Under the pieces are notes generated by a model. That model had not been told where the DNA came from and searched no databases. It worked only from the letters and a program-made list of their open reading frames with translations. Shown here piece by piece: positions 56,042-64,000 of a stretch of 64,000 nt of DNA. The stretch is from an uncultured Eggerthellaceae bacterium (GTDB lineage: Bacteria > Actinomycetota > Coriobacteriia > Coriobacteriales > Eggerthellaceae), in the NCBI GenBank assembly GCA_910588985.1, contig CAJURO010000009.1:11433-75432 (forward strand). The letters run 5' to 3'. Positions within the stretch are counted from its first letter, which is position 1. Every line of letters starts with the position of its first letter. Both the position numbers and the translations under genes were made by a program.

Positions 56042-57024
56042 GGAGAAGATGCCTCCGTCCCTGTCTTCTCAAGGCTTGGCATCTTCCTTGAAGGCTGCGT
56101 CTCCGCGGAATCTTCCTCAAGCGAGAAACCATGCTCTGGCATCGCCCTCCATAGGGCGCGTGAGAACTCATGGCGAAGGAGCGCTTCGTCACGGAAAGAC
56201 TCCGTGCTCGTTTCCTCTATGACGGTTCCATCCTTGAACACAGCAATGCTGTCGGCAACTGAGAGAGCCAGCTCGATGTCATGCGTGATCAGTATGACAG
56301 CCCCACCCTCGTCGGCGAAGCGCCGCAGGTCAGCCAGGGCTTGGATGGCCAGTGGAAGGTCAAGGCCAGGCGTGGGCTCGTCGGCGATGATGAGCTTGGG
56401 CGCATCCATAAGGGCGCAGCAGAGCAGCACGCGGCGTGCCATGCCGCCAGAGAGCTCGTGCGGATAAAGACGAGCCACGCTCGGGGCAAGGTCGAAGCGG
56501 GCGAAGAGCTCCTCTTGCTTTGCACGCCTCCGTTCAGCATCTGAACGATCCTTCGCCACTCCTTGAACGGCTTCGCCAACACGCATCAGCGGATCAAGGC
56601 TGCCGATCGACTGCGGGATCAGCGAGACCCCGTTCCCGCGCAGAGCGCGAAGCGAAGCTGCGTCCTGGCGCTCGCCATCGAACCAGATAGTGCCCGTGAC
56701 CAGGGAGTTCGGCTCGAAGATGCCAAGGATGGCATCGGCAAGGAGCGTTTTGCCCGATCCTGACGCCCCGACGATGGCTAAGATGCTCTGGGGATGCACG
56801 GACACATTCATGTCATGGATGACGTTCACTTGATGCTGGGATGCTTGGAAGAAAGCGCGCTTATCGCGCAGAGGAGTATCGTCGTACATGCGAAACGAGA
56901 TGCTCAGGTCTTCTACCTGCAGAACATGGTGCCCATGCATGTGCTTTGAATGAGAGGAATGCGAATGCCCATGGTGGAACTCAGCATCGGCGTGGAAGGT
57001 TGTACCGTGATCGATGGTCATCAT
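56035..57024 (-). CDS. ABC transporter ATPase with His-rich N-terminus (NikD-like)
   Basis: 329 residues; AGGAG precedes two adjacent ATGs. Residues 1-33 are histidine-rich (HADAEFHHGHSHSSHSKHM then HGHH), a metal-binding type extension not found on peptide ATPases. The rest is a full ABC domain: VGASGSGKTLLADAILG, HELSGGMARRVLLCCALMD, LIIADEPTPGLD. The C-terminus is a polar tail. The extension supports nickel or a related metal as substrate of this operon. Confidence 0.9.
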   Translation of the reverse strand: MMTIDHGTTFHADAEFHHGHSHSSHSKHMHGHHVLQVEDLSISFRMYDDTPLRDKRAFFQASQHQVNVIHDMNVSVHPQSILAIVGASGSGKTLLADAILGIFEPNSLVTGTIWFDGERQDAASLRALRGNGVSLIPQSIGSLDPLMRVGEAVQGVAKDRSDAERRRAKQEELFARFDLAPSVARLYPHELSGGMARRVLLCCALMDAPKLIIADEPTPGLDLPLAIQALADLRRFADEGGAVILITHDIELALSVADSIAVFKDGTVIEETSTESFRDEALLRHEFSRALWRAMPEHGFSLEEDSAETQPSRKMPSLEKTGTEASSPC

Positions 57025-57030
57025 GAGCTC

Positions 57031-57933
57031 CTATTCCTGAGCGCTTGCAGGATCGATGAGGCGTCGAACCGACGACCCCAGCCTGTCGAAGAGTATGACA
57101 ACAGCGATGAGCGCGATGCCTGGAATGACCGCCAGCCACCACATTCCTGCGGTCAGGTAGCTCATGGATTCGGACAAGATGATGCCGATGGCAGCTTGTT
57201 CAGGAGAGAGCCCGAAGCCAAGGAACGTGATGGCCGCTTCGTGGAGAATAGCGTGCGGGAAGAGCAGGACAAGCCCGATGAGGAACTGAGGGAGGACGAA
57301 CGGAAGCATGTGATCGCGTGCGATCTGCCAGCGCGAGCGTCCCAGCTTGGTTGCCACCTGCACGAAACCCGCCTCTTTGCATTGAAGTATCTCTGCGCGA
57401 ATGACACGCGTGAGGCTTGGCCAGTGCGTGAGGGCAACGCCAATGGTGACACCCCAGAAGCCCTTGCCGAGCGCAAACGAGATGAGGATCAAGAGCACGA
57501 TATGAGGAACGCCCATCATGAGGTCGATCAGCCAGGAAACGATGAAATCGGCGCGCTTGCCGCCGAGCGCTGCGACCGCACCGAGGATGAGCGCGATGAG
57601 CGCCGACGCTATTGCAGCCCCAAGGCCGATGAGGATGCTCGTGCTCAGACCCGCAAGCGTGCGCGCGAGCATGTTGCGTCCCATCCAGTCGGTGCCGAAG
57701 GGGTATGCCAGGGAAGGCGGAAGGCTCTTCTGCGAGAAGTCGGTTCGTGCTGCCTCAGGCGCAAGGATGACCCCCGCGATGATGATGCCGACCAGAGCGA
57801 GCAAGCAGGTCATTGCGACGATGAGCGTGGCACGACGGTTGGGGATGCGGATGCGCACAGGTGCGTGCAGCGTCTGTTCGGGAAGAAGATGCTGCATGGT
57901 CGCTTCCTGGGATGTTGCGTCAAGCCGCATCAT
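57031..57933 (-). CDS. ABC transporter permease (NikC/DppC-like)
   Basis: 300 residues, about six TM helices. The BPD_transp_1 domain includes GTDWMGRNMLARTLAGLSTS near the start and the EAA-type loop VRAEILQCKEAGFVQVATKLG seen in part, which contacts the ATPases. N-terminal cytoplasmic segment about 30 residues. Its start overlaps the stop of the partner permease by 4 bp. Confidence 0.91.
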   Translation of the reverse strand: MMRLDATSQEATMQHLLPEQTLHAPVRIRIPNRRATLIVAMTCLLALVGIIIAGVILAPEAARTDFSQKSLPPSLAYPFGTDWMGRNMLARTLAGLSTSILIGLGAAIASALIALILGAVAALGGKRADFIVSWLIDLMMGVPHIVLLILISFALGKGFWGVTIGVALTHWPSLTRVIRAEILQCKEAGFVQVATKLGRSRWQIARDHMLPFVLPQFLIGLVLLFPHAILHEAAITFLGFGLSPEQAAIGIILSESMSYLTAGMWWLAVIPGIALIAVVILFDRLGSSVRRLIDPASAQE

Positions 57934-59066
57934 GAGAGCGCACCTTCTTCGTCTGCGTTTTCGCTTCCTAAGGAGCGTTCGGGCTGCACGAGCTTGCCTG
58001 AGCGAGGTTCAGCGCTTTGCACGTCTTCGACCCTTGAGGAGCAATCGGGCTGCACAGGTGGCTTTCTCGGCGTTTCGCGCAGAGGGCGCTCTGCCGATCT
58101 TTCGCGCATGCGTGGGTCGATCAGGCCGTAAAGGATGTTCGCTATGAGGTTTCCTCCGAACACGAGCGCCGCTGATACGAGCGCGATCCCTGCGAGCAAT
58201 GCCACGTCTCCACCGATGCCAGCGGTGACGGCAGCCTGTCCCAACCCGGGATAGCTGAACACCTGCTCGACGAGCACCGACCCGCCGAAGATCTCAGCGA
58301 TCTGCCCGAACTGTATGGTGATGGCGGGCAGTGCAAGATTGCGAAGCCCATGGCGGCGAACGATCTGAAGCTCGCTCATGCCACGAGCACGCGCAAAGCG
58401 CACATAGGGCGTTGACATGACATCGATGGTCTTCTCGCGCGTATGGAGCGCCACATTCGCCACGCCAACGACAGAAAGCGTGATGGCGGGCAGTGCCAAG
58501 TGATGCAGCGCATCAAGGAAGGTGACATCGGCGACTGCGGCTCCCACGGGTTGCGAGAAGCCAATGGGGAACCACCCGAGCATGACCGCGAACACCATGA
58601 GGAAGAGGATGGCGACCCAGAAGGTGGGGCTTGCGGCCATGATGAAGCAGTACGTGCGTACAGCGCGATCGATCCAAGTGTTGCGATGCGTTCCTGCAAG
58701 GATGCCAAGCAGGAAGCCAAGCATGCCGCTGACAAGCCATGCAAGCCCCATCAGCGCAAGCGAGTTCAACGCACGGCTTGCGATGACCTCGCTCACAGGA
58801 GCGTTGTAGCGAAGCGAAGTGCCAAGGTCGCCATGGAGAAGGGCTGCGAACCAGTGAGAGAAGCGTTCCCAGAAAGGCGTGTCGACGCCCCAATATGAGG
58901 CGAGCGCGGCACGCTTTTCCTCTGACATGGAGGCAAGCGCAGCAGAGCCGACGTTCGTTGAGAGAGGATCGGTGGGGGAGAGGCTCACCAAGGTGAACGT
59001 GACCAAGCAGACTGCAAGCATCAGCAGCAGAAAGCGAACGATCTGTTCAGCAAGGTAGCGGGGCAT
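57930..59066 (-). CDS. ABC transporter permease (NikB/DppB-like)
   Basis: 378 residues from ATG 59066, 3 bp after the binding-protein stop. Family signature ALASYWGVDTPFWERFSHW and the loop RFARARGMSELQIVRRHGLRN plus six TM helices. A hydrophilic C-terminal tail of about 65 residues (rich in Arg, Ser, Glu) extends beyond the usual end of NikB/DppB, an oddity of unknown meaning. Confidence 0.9.
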   Translation of the reverse strand: MPRYLAEQIVRFLLLMLAVCLVTFTLVSLSPTDPLSTNVGSAALASMSEEKRAALASYWGVDTPFWERFSHWFAALLHGDLGTSLRYNAPVSEVIASRALNSLALMGLAWLVSGMLGFLLGILAGTHRNTWIDRAVRTYCFIMAASPTFWVAILFLMVFAVMLGWFPIGFSQPVGAAVADVTFLDALHHLALPAITLSVVGVANVALHTREKTIDVMSTPYVRFARARGMSELQIVRRHGLRNLALPAITIQFGQIAEIFGGSVLVEQVFSYPGLGQAAVTAGIGGDVALLAGIALVSAALVFGGNLIANILYGLIDPRMRERSAERPLRETPRKPPVQPDCSSRVEDVQSAEPRSGKLVQPERSLGSENADEEGALS

Positions 59067-59068
59067 TG

Positions 59069-60754
59069 CTAGTTGCTGCTCTCCTCTTCCCAGTACCATC
59101 TATCCACATTGTTCACGAGCGACCAGCCGTGTCCGTGGGGATGTGGCTTCTGTTCGGCAACGATGAGGCCTTCGCGCTTGAAGTAGAGGTGGTCAACATT
59201 GCACAGCCACACCCAGGAGGCGCTCCCTTGAGGAGCGAACCCATTCTGCCCGTCCCATTGCGCGGCCTGCCATTCGGGGTAGGATTCCTCGACGGTGGTT
59301 GCCGCAAGCGCAGCGTCAAGGTGAGCGTCGACCTCGGCGCTCTCATAGCACGCATAGTTGCCGCTCGAAGGTCCATAGTGAAGCGTGTAGAGCTCGACAG
59401 GGCTGTTCGCGCCCCATCCCCAGAGCACGGGATCGGTGTACTGACGAGCATACAAGCCGTTCTCATCGCGCGACCAGCTTGAGCCGACAGGCGTCACTTC
59501 GATACCCACTTCGGCCATCTGATTGGCGAACTCATGGGCAAGTGCCTGGCGAACAGAGTCAGAGGCAGCGTAGTAGCACGAGAATGATGCACGCATGCCT
59601 TCGCGTTCATAGATGCCGTCTGAGCCAAGCAGCCAGCCTCCCTCTTCCATGGCATGTCGTGCCGCCGCCTGGTCGAAAGCGACTTCCATGGCAGGGTTGT
59701 ACCAGGGCATTCCGTCTGAGACGCTGAAAGCTTGAGTGCCATAGCCGTTGAGCACGTTATCGATCATCGCTTGGCGATCCACAGCGAAGTTGACAGCACG
59801 GCGAAGAGCGAGGTCGCAGGTCACGTCATTGCCTGCTGCGCATGCTTCGCCTGCGTCCTCTTTGATGGAGCCCGCCGCGATGGTCGGAAGCGAGATGCCG
59901 CGCGAGTCAACCGACGCGCAGTTGAGCACGTCGTAGCCTGCGACGCGTGCAGAGTCGACGAGCGTGGCGGCCGTGTAGGAGACATCGGAAAGACCTGCGG
60001 TGGCTGCAGCGAGGGAGGCATCCTCTTCCATGAACAGGACGATCACGCGCTCCATCAGAGGAGCTTCGCCGTAGTAGTCGGGATTCGCCCGAAGGATGAC
60101 CTGTTCGCCGCGATCCCATTGCTCAAGTAGGTAGCGCCCGCTGCCGATGGGGTTCTCTCCATACGTTTGCGCGTTGTAGGCGTGCTCGGGCACGATGCCG
60201 ATAACGGCGAGCGTGTAGAGCAGGGCGTTGAACGGCTTGTTCAAGTGCAGCTCGACGCGTGTATCAGAGGTTGCGATGGCTTCGTCGACCATGGAGAGGT
60301 CAGCCTCGGCAGCTTCGTTCGCATTGATGCCATTGATGGTGAAGGCAACATCTGAGGCGGTCAGGGGCTCCCCGTCGGTGAATGTCACGTCATCGCGGAT
60401 GTCGAAGGTCCAGGTGAGGCCATCTTCGGAGCAATGGTATGCAGTGGCCAGGTCGTTCACGAATTCCAGCTCGGCATTGGTGGTGAAGAGCGTTGACTGG
60501 ATGAGAGGCTCGTGGACATGTTCGCCGCAGCCCCATGAGTAGAGCGGATCGAACCCATAGGCGGGCTCTGAGGAAGTGGTCATGGTGACGATGACCTCAT
60601 TGGTGCGGAACGACGCTTGGGAAGAGCTTGTGCTTGATGCTTCACGCGAGGTGCAGCCCGTGAGCGCTGAGGCTCCGATGCCGCTTGCAAGGAGCGTTGC
60701 TGCGCCAAAGCCTGAAAGTTGGAGGAATTGCTTTCGGTCCAAGGTCTTCTTCAC
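59069..60754 (-). CDS. Extracytoplasmic solute-binding lipoprotein (SBP_bac_5, nickel-type)
   Basis: 561 residues from GTG 60754, preceded by AAAGGAAG. The N-terminus combines a near-TAT motif (DRKQFLQLSGFG) with a lipobox ending ALTGC, so it is probably a lipoprotein. The SBP_bac_5 body shows WTFDIRDDVTFTDGEPLTASDVAF and PIGSGRYLLEQW. The C-terminus has HPHGHGWSLVNNVDRWYW, a His-containing tail seen in metal-type members. First gene of the importer operon; a GTGTTAC-N13-GTAACAC repeat lies 108 bp upstream. Confidence 0.9.
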   Translation of the reverse strand: MKKTLDRKQFLQLSGFGAATLLASGIGASALTGCTSREASSTSSSQASFRTNEVIVTMTTSSEPAYGFDPLYSWGCGEHVHEPLIQSTLFTTNAELEFVNDLATAYHCSEDGLTWTFDIRDDVTFTDGEPLTASDVAFTINGINANEAAEADLSMVDEAIATSDTRVELHLNKPFNALLYTLAVIGIVPEHAYNAQTYGENPIGSGRYLLEQWDRGEQVILRANPDYYGEAPLMERVIVLFMEEDASLAAATAGLSDVSYTAATLVDSARVAGYDVLNCASVDSRGISLPTIAAGSIKEDAGEACAAGNDVTCDLALRRAVNFAVDRQAMIDNVLNGYGTQAFSVSDGMPWYNPAMEVAFDQAAARHAMEEGGWLLGSDGIYEREGMRASFSCYYAASDSVRQALAHEFANQMAEVGIEVTPVGSSWSRDENGLYARQYTDPVLWGWGANSPVELYTLHYGPSSGNYACYESAEVDAHLDAALAATTVEESYPEWQAAQWDGQNGFAPQGSASWVWLCNVDHLYFKREGLIVAEQKPHPHGHGWSLVNNVDRWYWEEESSN

Positions 60755-60861
60755 GGTTCTTCCTTTCGCTCTTGACGGGCGTGTTTGGCTGATGACCCCA
60801 GTCAGTGGGCGCCGAGACCGTTGCATGGTGCAAGGGCCACGATCAGCGGCATCAAGCTGTA

Positions 60862-60888
60862 GTGTTACGATTTCTAAAAGAGTAACAC
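60862..60888. promoter_or_regulatory. NikR-type inverted repeat upstream of the importer
   Basis: GTGTTAC-N13-GTAACAC, perfect 7-bp arms. As I recall, this spacing and sequence match a NikR operator class described for Deltaproteobacteria. It overlaps a minus-strand TTGTGT-N17-TAACAC promoter-like pair. The rest of the 316-bp divergent gap (60755-61070) shows no other clear feature. Confidence 0.6.
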
Positions 60889-61070
60889 AATCGTGTGCGA
60901 CCAGGGGATTCGTTCGCTAAGAGGTATTCGTAGAATTAGGTAATTGGATTATCTGAATATACGATAACCGAATATGAGAACTTCGAATGACGGAATCAGT
61001 TGCCAGCGTAGGGCCGTCGTGGTTTCATATACAAGCTAATGCGACAAAGACAGATCATAGCGGAGAGCAC

Positions 61071-62405
61071 ATGAGCAAGAACATTCCATTCGACCAGAAG
61101 TATTACGATCCAGAGATCGAGTGCATGCCTCGTCCCGAGCTTGAGCAGCTTCAGCTTGAGCGCTTGAAGGACATGGTGCGCTATGCCTATGACAACACGG
61201 TCTATTACAAGCGCTCCTTTGATGAGGCAGGCGTGAGCCCTGATGACTTGAAGACGCTTGATGACATTCAGAAGTTCCCCTTCATCGACAAGAAGACCGA
61301 GCGCGAGACGCAGCATGTCGGAAGCTTCTTCGGTGAGATGTGCTCCGTTCCCGAGGAAGAGGTCGTCTTCATGGCCACCTCTTCGGGATCCACTGGCGTG
61401 CCCACGGTGAGCCCTTTCACCCAAGAGGACTTCGACCTTTGGCAGGATACGGAGGCGCGCCTGTTCTGGCAGGCGGGCATGCGTCCGAACGACCGCTACG
61501 TGCACGGGCTCAACTTCGCCCTCTATGTGGGCGGTCCTGATGTCATCGGCGCGCAGCGTCTGGGCGCGCTGGCCATCTGGGTGGGCGCTGTTCCCTCTGA
61601 CCGCTTGCTCTTCGTTCTCAAGCAGTACCAACCAACGGTCATCTGGACCTCCCCTTCCTATGCGTGGACGCTTGGCGAGAAGGCGAAGGAGAAGGGATTC
61701 GACCCGCGCGAGGACTTCTCCATCCATACGATCATCGTTGCTGGTGAGCCAGGTGGGTCGATCGCGTCAACGCGCGAGGCGATCGAGGACCTGTGGGGTG
61801 CGAAGGTCGTCGACTTCTTCGGTCTGTCAGATATCTACGGCGCGTGCGCGGCTATGTGCGAGGCGAAGGATGGGCTTCACATCGTCGAGGATCAGATCCT
61901 TGTCGAGACCGTCGATCCGCAGACGGGCGAGGTGCTCGAACCAGGCGAGATGGGAGAGCTTGTCTATACGACGCTCATGAAGAAAGCGCGTCCGATGATC
62001 CGCTTCCGTACGGGGGACATCGGCTATGTTTCCAACGAGCCATGCATATGCGGACGCACTCATGGACGCATCCATATCACGGGACGCAAGGATGAGATGT
62101 TCATCGTGGGTGCGGTGAACGTGTTCCCCACTGATGTTGAGTATGTGGTGCGTGCAGAGAAGGGTTTGACGGGCGAGTACTCCATTCGCGTCTATGATGA
62201 GAATTTCACGACGCACTATGAGGTATCGGTCGAACGCGCGCAGGGCTCCGATGAGACGTATGCGGCGGTGGCAAAGCGCGTCGAGGCGGCGCTCAAGGCG
62301 CACACAGGCGTGCGGCCGTCCAAGGTGGTCGTGTTCGATGCGGGCAAGCTTGGTACGTCGAGCGAGCACAAGGCATCGCGATTCATTGACGAGCGCAACA
62401 AATAG
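61071..62405 (+). CDS. Phenylacetate-CoA-ligase-like AMP-forming ligase
   Basis: 444 residues from the ATG at 61071, with CGGAGAG upstream; the frame is open from 60987 but the conserved start is YYDPEIECMPRPELEQLQ. ANL superfamily: P-loop ATSSGSTGVPTVSPFT, A-site VDFFGLSDIYGACA, IRFRTGDIGYVSNEPCICGRTHGR and ITGRKDEMFIV. The C-terminal AMP-binding subdomain is present. Activates an aryl or acyl acid to its CoA ester; substrate cannot be assigned from the sequence. It is 17 bp upstream of the folate genes and probably co-transcribed. Confidence 0.9.
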   Translation: MSKNIPFDQKYYDPEIECMPRPELEQLQLERLKDMVRYAYDNTVYYKRSFDEAGVSPDDLKTLDDIQKFPFIDKKTERETQHVGSFFGEMCSVPEEEVVFMATSSGSTGVPTVSPFTQEDFDLWQDTEARLFWQAGMRPNDRYVHGLNFALYVGGPDVIGAQRLGALAIWVGAVPSDRLLFVLKQYQPTVIWTSPSYAWTLGEKAKEKGFDPREDFSIHTIIVAGEPGGSIASTREAIEDLWGAKVVDFFGLSDIYGACAAMCEAKDGLHIVEDQILVETVDPQTGEVLEPGEMGELVYTTLMKKARPMIRFRTGDIGYVSNEPCICGRTHGRIHITGRKDEMFIVGAVNVFPTDVEYVVRAEKGLTGEYSIRVYDENFTTHYEVSVERAQGSDETYAAVAKRVEAALKAHTGVRPSKVVVFDAGKLGTSSEHKASRFIDERNK

Positions 62406-62422
62406 AGAAGAGCAGGAAAGCC

Positions 62423-63031
62423 ATGCAAAGCGAATTCGTAGAAGAGCTTGCAAGCGCAGCGCCAACGCCAGGAGGCGGAGGCGCTTCAGCCTATTGCGGA
62501 GCCCTTGCGTCAGCTCTCGCCTCAATGGTTGGGAACCTCACCGTAGGCAAGAAGCGCTACGCGGACGTTGAGGACGAAGTGCGTACATCGCTTGGTCGGC
62601 TCGAACAGATTCGCGAAGAGCTGCTTAGCCTTGTTGATGCAGATGCTGAGGCATTCCAGCCCTTGGCTGCAGCCTATCGGATGCCTTCTGGTTCACCCGA
62701 AGCGATCGCTGCGAAGGATGCGGCGCTGCAAGGGGCGCTCATCGGTGCCATCGAGGTACCGCTTCAGATCATGGAGGCATGTTGTGCTGCACTGAGCGAG
62801 ACGCAGCTCATGGCACAAAAGGGCTCGCGCATGGCACTGTCTGATGCAGGCGTGGCGGCTGTTTTCGCGAAAGCAGCCCTTCAAGGCGCAAGCTTGAACG
62901 TGCGCATCAACCTCTCCTCTATGGCAGATGAGGCGAAGCGGAGCGCATATGCTGAGCGCATGGATGCGCTTTTGGCTAAAGGATGCGCGCTTGCTGATGC
63001 CATCTATATGTCCGTTGTGGATGAGGTTTAG
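62423..63031 (+). CDS. fchA: Methenyl-THF cyclohydrolase / formimino-THF cyclodeaminase homologue
   Basis: 202 residues. Matches the FTCD_C/FchA family: ASAAPTPGGGGASAYCGALASALASMVGNLT, DADAEAFQPL and the C-terminal ARINLSSMADE-like motif (VRINLSSMADEAKRS). In FchA the reaction is 5,10-methenyl-THF to 10-formyl-THF; in FTCD homologues it is removal of ammonia from formimino-THF. Lies between the ligase and folD, so one-carbon interconversion is likely. Confidence 0.9.
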   Translation: MQSEFVEELASAAPTPGGGGASAYCGALASALASMVGNLTVGKKRYADVEDEVRTSLGRLEQIREELLSLVDADAEAFQPLAAAYRMPSGSPEAIAAKDAALQGALIGAIEVPLQIMEACCAALSETQLMAQKGSRMALSDAGVAAVFAKAALQGASLNVRINLSSMADEAKRSAYAERMDALLAKGCALADAIYMSVVDEV

Positions 63032-63039
63032 GAGCACGC

Positions 63040-63930
63040 ATGGCAGAGATGCTCTTTGGAAAGCCCGTTGCGGATGCCATCTCTGAGTGTCTTGTTCCTC
63101 GCATCGAGGCTCTTCGCAAGGCGCAGGGCTCGAGCGAGCATGACATGACCTCAGGTGCGATCATCCCGAAGCTTGCGATCGTTCGGGTCGGGGAGCGGCC
63201 AGACGACCTGTCGTATGAACGAGGAGCTCTCAAGCGCGCTGATGCGCTTGGCATCGAGGTGGAAGTCCGCAGCTTTCCAGAGGATACGAGCGAAGATGAG
63301 CTGGTAGGGGCTCTTGAGCGCATCAACCTGGATGAGAGGATCCACGGGTGCTTGCTCTTTCGCCCCCTTCCGCCCAGCCTCGATGAGGCGCGCGTCTGCA
63401 ATGCGCTCCTTCCTGCAAAGGACGTGGACGGCATCACGACGGGGTCTTTGGCAGGAGTGTTCATGGATCAGCCTTGGGGCTTTCCGCCGTGCACAGCGCA
63501 AGCATGCGTTGAGCTGCTCGACCATTACGGTATCGAGGTGGCAGGGAAGCGTGTGGTGGTGGTTGGACGCAGTCTTGTGATCGGCAAGCCTGTTGCCATG
63601 ATGCTCCTTGCGAAGAACGCAACAGTCACGCTTTGCCATTCGCGCTCACAAGACCTTGGAGCGATCTGCCAGGAGGCGGAGGTGGTGCTCTTCGCCACTG
63701 GTCGAGCCCGCGCCTATGGAGAGGAGTTCATCTCAGTGGGACAGACGGTGCTCGATGTAGGTATCAACATCGATGAAGCGGGCGATCTTTGTGGCGATGT
63801 CGATTTCGATGAGGTTGAGGATACGGCGCATGCGATCACCCCTGTACCGCGCGGCATTGGCTCGGTAACAACAGCGGTGCTCATGCAGCACGTTGTCGAA
63901 GCAGCTGAAAGAGCCGCGAAGGCCTCATAG
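63040..63930 (+). CDS. folD: Methylene-THF dehydrogenase FolD, catalytic lysine position altered
   Basis: 296 residues. NADP-dependent methylene-THF dehydrogenase fold: IHGCLLFRPLPPSLDE, KDVDGITTGSLAGVF, GFPPCTAQACVELLDHYG, VVVVGRSLVIGKPVAMMLL and PVPRGIGSVTTAVL. In bifunctional FolD the helix reads Y-x3-K (for example YVASK); here it is YERGALK, so the residue four after the tyrosine is Ala and the lysine lies two further on. That Lys is needed for cyclohydrolase activity. The adjacent FchA-like gene could supply this step. Ends 70 bp before the window edge, which holds no further feature. Confidence 0.93.
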   Translation: MAEMLFGKPVADAISECLVPRIEALRKAQGSSEHDMTSGAIIPKLAIVRVGERPDDLSYERGALKRADALGIEVEVRSFPEDTSEDELVGALERINLDERIHGCLLFRPLPPSLDEARVCNALLPAKDVDGITTGSLAGVFMDQPWGFPPCTAQACVELLDHYGIEVAGKRVVVVGRSLVIGKPVAMMLLAKNATVTLCHSRSQDLGAICQEAEVVLFATGRARAYGEEFISVGQTVLDVGINIDEAGDLCGDVDFDEVEDTAHAITPVPRGIGSVTTAVLMQHVVEAAERAAKAS

Positions 63931-64000
63931 AGAGTAAAAGAGTAAAAGGGACGTGGCAGGGTCAGGCGGTCATCGCACCATCGATACGATGGAAGGTGAC

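Noticed and set aside
56950..58131. 393-residue plus-strand frame opposite the permease genes
   Set aside because: Highly charged antisense translation; sense strand encodes two clear ABC permeases.

Overview
The window looks like the replication-origin region of a mid-GC member of the Actinomycetota class Coriobacteriia, probably an Eggerthellaceae-like anaerobe. This placement is inferred from gene content: a dnaN-recF-gyrB-gyrA block, many CISM-type molybdoenzyme genes, TAT-exported redox proteins, short LysR regulators with a characteristic effector domain, a PucR-like regulator, and a paired FchA/FolD one-carbon module. No 16S gene is present, so no species is proposed.

Layout. 1-5.7 kb: the 5' part of a BspA-like leucine-rich-repeat surface protein, a LysR effector domain that lacks its DNA-binding half, two divergent tRNA-Ser genes and a single-pass membrane protein. 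5.8-12 kb: a DinG-type helicase fused to a proofreading-type exonuclease, ddl and rlmN. 12-19.3 kb: an AT-rich block with parB-parA, three parS sites in the wider region, rsmG, and the co-directional set dnaA, rpmH-rnpA-yidD-yidC-khpB on the minus strand. 19.26-19.91 kb is the likely oriC. dnaA points left and dnaN-recF-gyrB-gyrA-typA point right, so dnaA is inverted relative to dnaN. Between oriC and dnaN sits an unusual GHKL-ATPase plus winged-helix protein.

28-38 kb: typA, a previously unmarked 49-residue ORF overlapping the start of a membrane-anchored parvulin-type foldase, a probable type I toxin-antitoxin module (26-residue hydrophobic peptide plus convergent antisense RNA), a BFN-domain protein, tRNA-Ile and tRNA-Ala, a degenerate M28-like membrane protein with a very long disordered insert, and a hybrid sensor kinase.

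38-54 kb is accessory and regulatory: a LysR gene, a 14-helix MFS transporter fused to a CBS pair, a broken PucR-family gene, a small conserved-looking peptide gene, a glutaredoxin, a MarR regulator, then a respiratory operon (DmsA/B/C-like, TorD chaperone, NapG, NapH). After it come an AAA/DUF4143 ATPase with a doubled palindromic operator, and the debris of an HNH nuclease and an AlbA-type ATPase gene.

54-64 kb: mnmA, a five-gene ABC importer (nikABCDE-like) whose ATPase and binding protein carry histidine-rich ends and whose upstream region holds GTGTTAC-N13-GTAACAC, an inverted repeat of the NikR type; then a PaaK-like AMP ligase, a methenyl-THF cyclohydrolase/cyclodeaminase homologue and a FolD in which the usual catalytic lysine position is alanine. 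Imperfect palindromic elements with the core TGACAG...GGGGACGG...TGTCA are scattered through the accessory half (39-55 kb) and one related perfect palindrome lies near 3.4 kb.
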